A stretch of DNA of 64,000 nt, taken from Ramlibacter sp. Its GTDB lineage: Bacteria > Pseudomonadota > Gammaproteobacteria > Burkholderiales > Burkholderiaceae_C. The notes below the pieces were generated by a model. That model saw only the letters and a list, made by a program, of their open reading frames with translations, had not been told where the DNA came from and did not search any database. Position 1 is the stretch's first letter; each line of letters starts with the position of its first letter. The stretch lies in NCBI RefSeq assembly GCF_028291745.1, contig NZ_JAQGNQ010000086.1, positions 1 through 64,000 on the forward strand. The letters run 5' to 3'. The position numbers and the translations under genes are program-made. Below, piece after piece: positions 62,441 through 64,000 of this stretch.

Positions 62441-64000
62441 ATGGACCTGGTGCAGCAACGACCCGCTCCCGGCGACCGGCCCGGCGCGGTCCTGGACGAC
62501 TTCGATCCGACCACGCAACGTCCCGCCCCGCTGCGATCCTCCTGGCTGTACACGGCGGCACTGCAACCCGCGGACGAACCGCAGCGGCTGGTCGAACTCC
62601 GTGGCTTCGGCATCCTCGACACCGAACCCGACGAGGACTACGACCGCCTGGTGCAGCTGGCCGCCGTGCTGTGCGGCACGCCCATGTGCGCGCTGACCTT
62701 CGTGGAGGGCCAGCGCCAGTGGTACAAGTCCAGCGTCGGGCTGCCGGTGCAGCAGATCCCGCGCGAGAAGTCGTTCTGCGCGCACGCCATCCTCGATGCC
62801 GACCGCGTGCTGGAGATCCCCGACGTCGCCAAGCTCGGTTGGGCCGACTCGCAGCCGTGGGGTCCGCAGGGCCCGCTGCTTCGCTACTACGCCGGCGTGC
62901 CCTTGCGCACGCGCGACGGCAGCGCCATCGGCACGCTGTGCGTGATGGACCAGGTGCCGCGCCGCATGACCGAGAGCCAGCGCGATGGCCTGGTCAAGCT
63001 GGCCAAGGCCGTGGCCAGCCTGCTGCGCCTGCGCCGGCAACTGCGCATCGCCACCGAAACCGACCGGCTCACGGGGCTGCCGAACTGGTTCCATTTCGAG
63101 GCGGAGTTCGACCACTACAAGCCGGCCTGCGGCATGGTGTGCTTCGTGCGCCTGAAGACGATCAACCAGATCAATTCGGCGCACGGCTTCCGCGTGGCCG
63201 ACGCCTTGATCCAGCAGACGGCCGATCGCCTGCGCGTGTTCGGTGAGCACGGCGCCATCATCGGCCGCATCAAGCGCGGGCTGTTCGTGCTGTTCTTCCC
63301 GGATGCCAGGCCGGCGGAGTTCGCGCAGAAGGTGGCGCCGGAGCTCGCGCAGTCCCTGAGCCAGCCTTACGAGGTGAACAATCTCTCGATGGTCTGCCCG
63401 GTGAACCTGGGCTTCGCCTCCTTCCCGGACGACGGCAAGACGCTGGACGAAGTGGTCAATGCGGCGGACACGGCACTGGCGGTGGCCATCGAGCGCGAAC
63501 AGTCGATGGCCTTCTTCGACCGCTCCGTCGACAACGTGCAGAGCATGCATTACCGGCTGGAGCCGCAATTGCGGCGCGCGCTGGCCAAGAGCGAGTTCGT
63601 CAACTACTACCAGCCGAAGGTGGAGCTCGCCACCGGCCGCATCGTCGGCGTCGAGGCGCTGGTGCGCTGGATGGATCCTGCGCGCGGCCTGGTGCCGCCG
63701 GGTGAGTTCGTGCCGGCGCTGGAAACCACGGGCCTGATCGGCGCCGTGGCGCAGAAGATCATGGAGCGGGCGATCGCCGACTGGCGCAGCTGGCGCGATG
63801 CCGGCCTGATGGCGCCTCGCATCGCGGTGAACGTGGCCTCGGCGCAATTGCGCGACGAGGATTTCGTTCCGGCGTTGCAGCGCGCCCTGGAGGTGCTGCA
63901 GGGCGATCCCTCGGCCATCGGCATCGAGATCACGGAAAGCATCCTGATCTCGAACATGGAGCGCGCGATCGAGGTGCTGACGCAGGTGCGCAAGCTCGGC
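62441..64000 (+). CDS. GAF-GGDEF(degenerate)-EAL c-di-GMP phosphodiesterase, runs off the window
   Basis: The frame is open to the right edge (520 codons so far). A GAF domain spans about 50-200 (TEPDEDYDRLVQLAAVLCGT, FCAHAILDADRVLEIPDV). The GGDEF domain keeps TDRLTGLPN, but the active-site loop reads IKRGLFVLFF (277-286) instead of GGDEF, so synthase activity should be lost. The EAL domain has EALVRW (405-410), NVASAQL and IGIEITES, all consistent with an active phosphodiesterase. AAGGAAG precedes the ATG. It is the last gene of the locus and would lower c-di-GMP and so restrain the MshEN-controlled glycosyltransferase. Confidence 0.9.
   Translation, partial: MDLVQQRPAPGDRPGAVLDDFDPTTQRPAPLRSSWLYTAALQPADEPQRLVELRGFGILDTEPDEDYDRLVQLAAVLCGTPMCALTFVEGQRQWYKSSVGLPVQQIPREKSFCAHAILDADRVLEIPDVAKLGWADSQPWGPQGPLLRYYAGVPLRTRDGSAIGTLCVMDQVPRRMTESQRDGLVKLAKAVASLLRLRRQLRIATETDRLTGLPNWFHFEAEFDHYKPACGMVCFVRLKTINQINSAHGFRVADALIQQTADRLRVFGEHGAIIGRIKRGLFVLFFPDARPAEFAQKVAPELAQSLSQPYEVNNLSMVCPVNLGFASFPDDGKTLDEVVNAADTALAVAIEREQSMAFFDRSVDNVQSMHYRLEPQLRRALAKSEFVNYYQPKVELATGRIVGVEALVRWMDPARGLVPPGEFVPALETTGLIGAVAQKIMERAIADWRSWRDAGLMAPRIAVNVASAQLRDEDFVPALQRALEVLQGDPSAIGIEITESILISNMERAIEVLTQVRKLG

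Overview
The window is GC-rich, densely coded DNA from what looks like a beta-proteobacterium, most likely a Burkholderiales (Comamonadaceae-like) chromosome. The evidence is a Bug-family (TctC) receptor, the short Trp-rich inner-membrane protein of the TIGR04438 type, a malonate catabolic operon of MatRAB type, a fused CheB/CheR/PAS protein and very strong G/C third-position bias. No rRNA, tRNA, CRISPR array, transposase or phage gene was seen. Species assignment is inference.

Layout. 1-9658: the 3' end of fumarase class II; a complete iron/carboxylate-type ABC importer (binding protein, fused permease, ATPase) in one operon with an MmgE/PrpD protein and a PdxA-like dehydrogenase, facing a GntR regulator; then a FetAB-like ABC pair. 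9810-17041: acetyl/propionyl-CoA synthetase, a small cytochrome c, a Trp-rich membrane protein, a FAD oxidoreductase with a Rieske tail, dihydroxy-acid dehydratase (ilvD) and a divergent LysR regulator.

17142-28889 is a compact lipid locus. A DevCAB-type export system plus a GNAT-like acyltransferase on the + strand converges on a minus-strand operon whose genes overlap or nearly touch: 27-codon ORF, B12-type radical SAM enzyme, 56-codon ORF, alpha-oxoamine synthase (serine palmitoyltransferase/AONS family), fatty-acid desaturase, short-chain reductase, fatty-acid hydroxylase, and an alkaline-phosphatase-superfamily (LtaS/sulfatase-like) membrane enzyme. Together these make a plausible pathway for a sphingolipid-like amino lipid: condensation, ketone reduction, N-acylation, desaturation, hydroxylation, head-group change and export.

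29162-49153: lgt; the malonate operon (GntR regulator, malonyl-CoA decarboxylase, TctC receptor, enoyl-CoA hydratase, malonyl-CoA synthetase); a CheB/CheR/PAS hub and a stand-alone CheB enclosed by two paralogous small proteins; cysteine synthase; a DUF4130-type protein; a hemerythrin; a B12-dependent ribonucleotide reductase; and a methyltransferase next to a heme-oxygenase-like di-iron protein.

49486-64000 is a nine-gene exopolysaccharide locus of the Nfr type (the E. coli N4-phage receptor system): UDP-GlcNAc 2-epimerase, a small exported protein, a DUF2334 deacetylase, a BcsB-like protein without BcsA, an NfrB-like glycosyltransferase with what look like two MshEN c-di-GMP-binding regions, an NfrA-like TPR/beta-barrel porin, a lipoprotein, a FimV-like protein and a GAF-GGDEF-EAL protein whose GGDEF motif is destroyed and which runs off the window. 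This is consistent with a c-di-GMP-gated, partly deacetylated ManNAc-type polymer (inference). A family of palindromic repeats built on CGCAGAAGG/CGCAAAGG units is dispersed in the first 15 kb.
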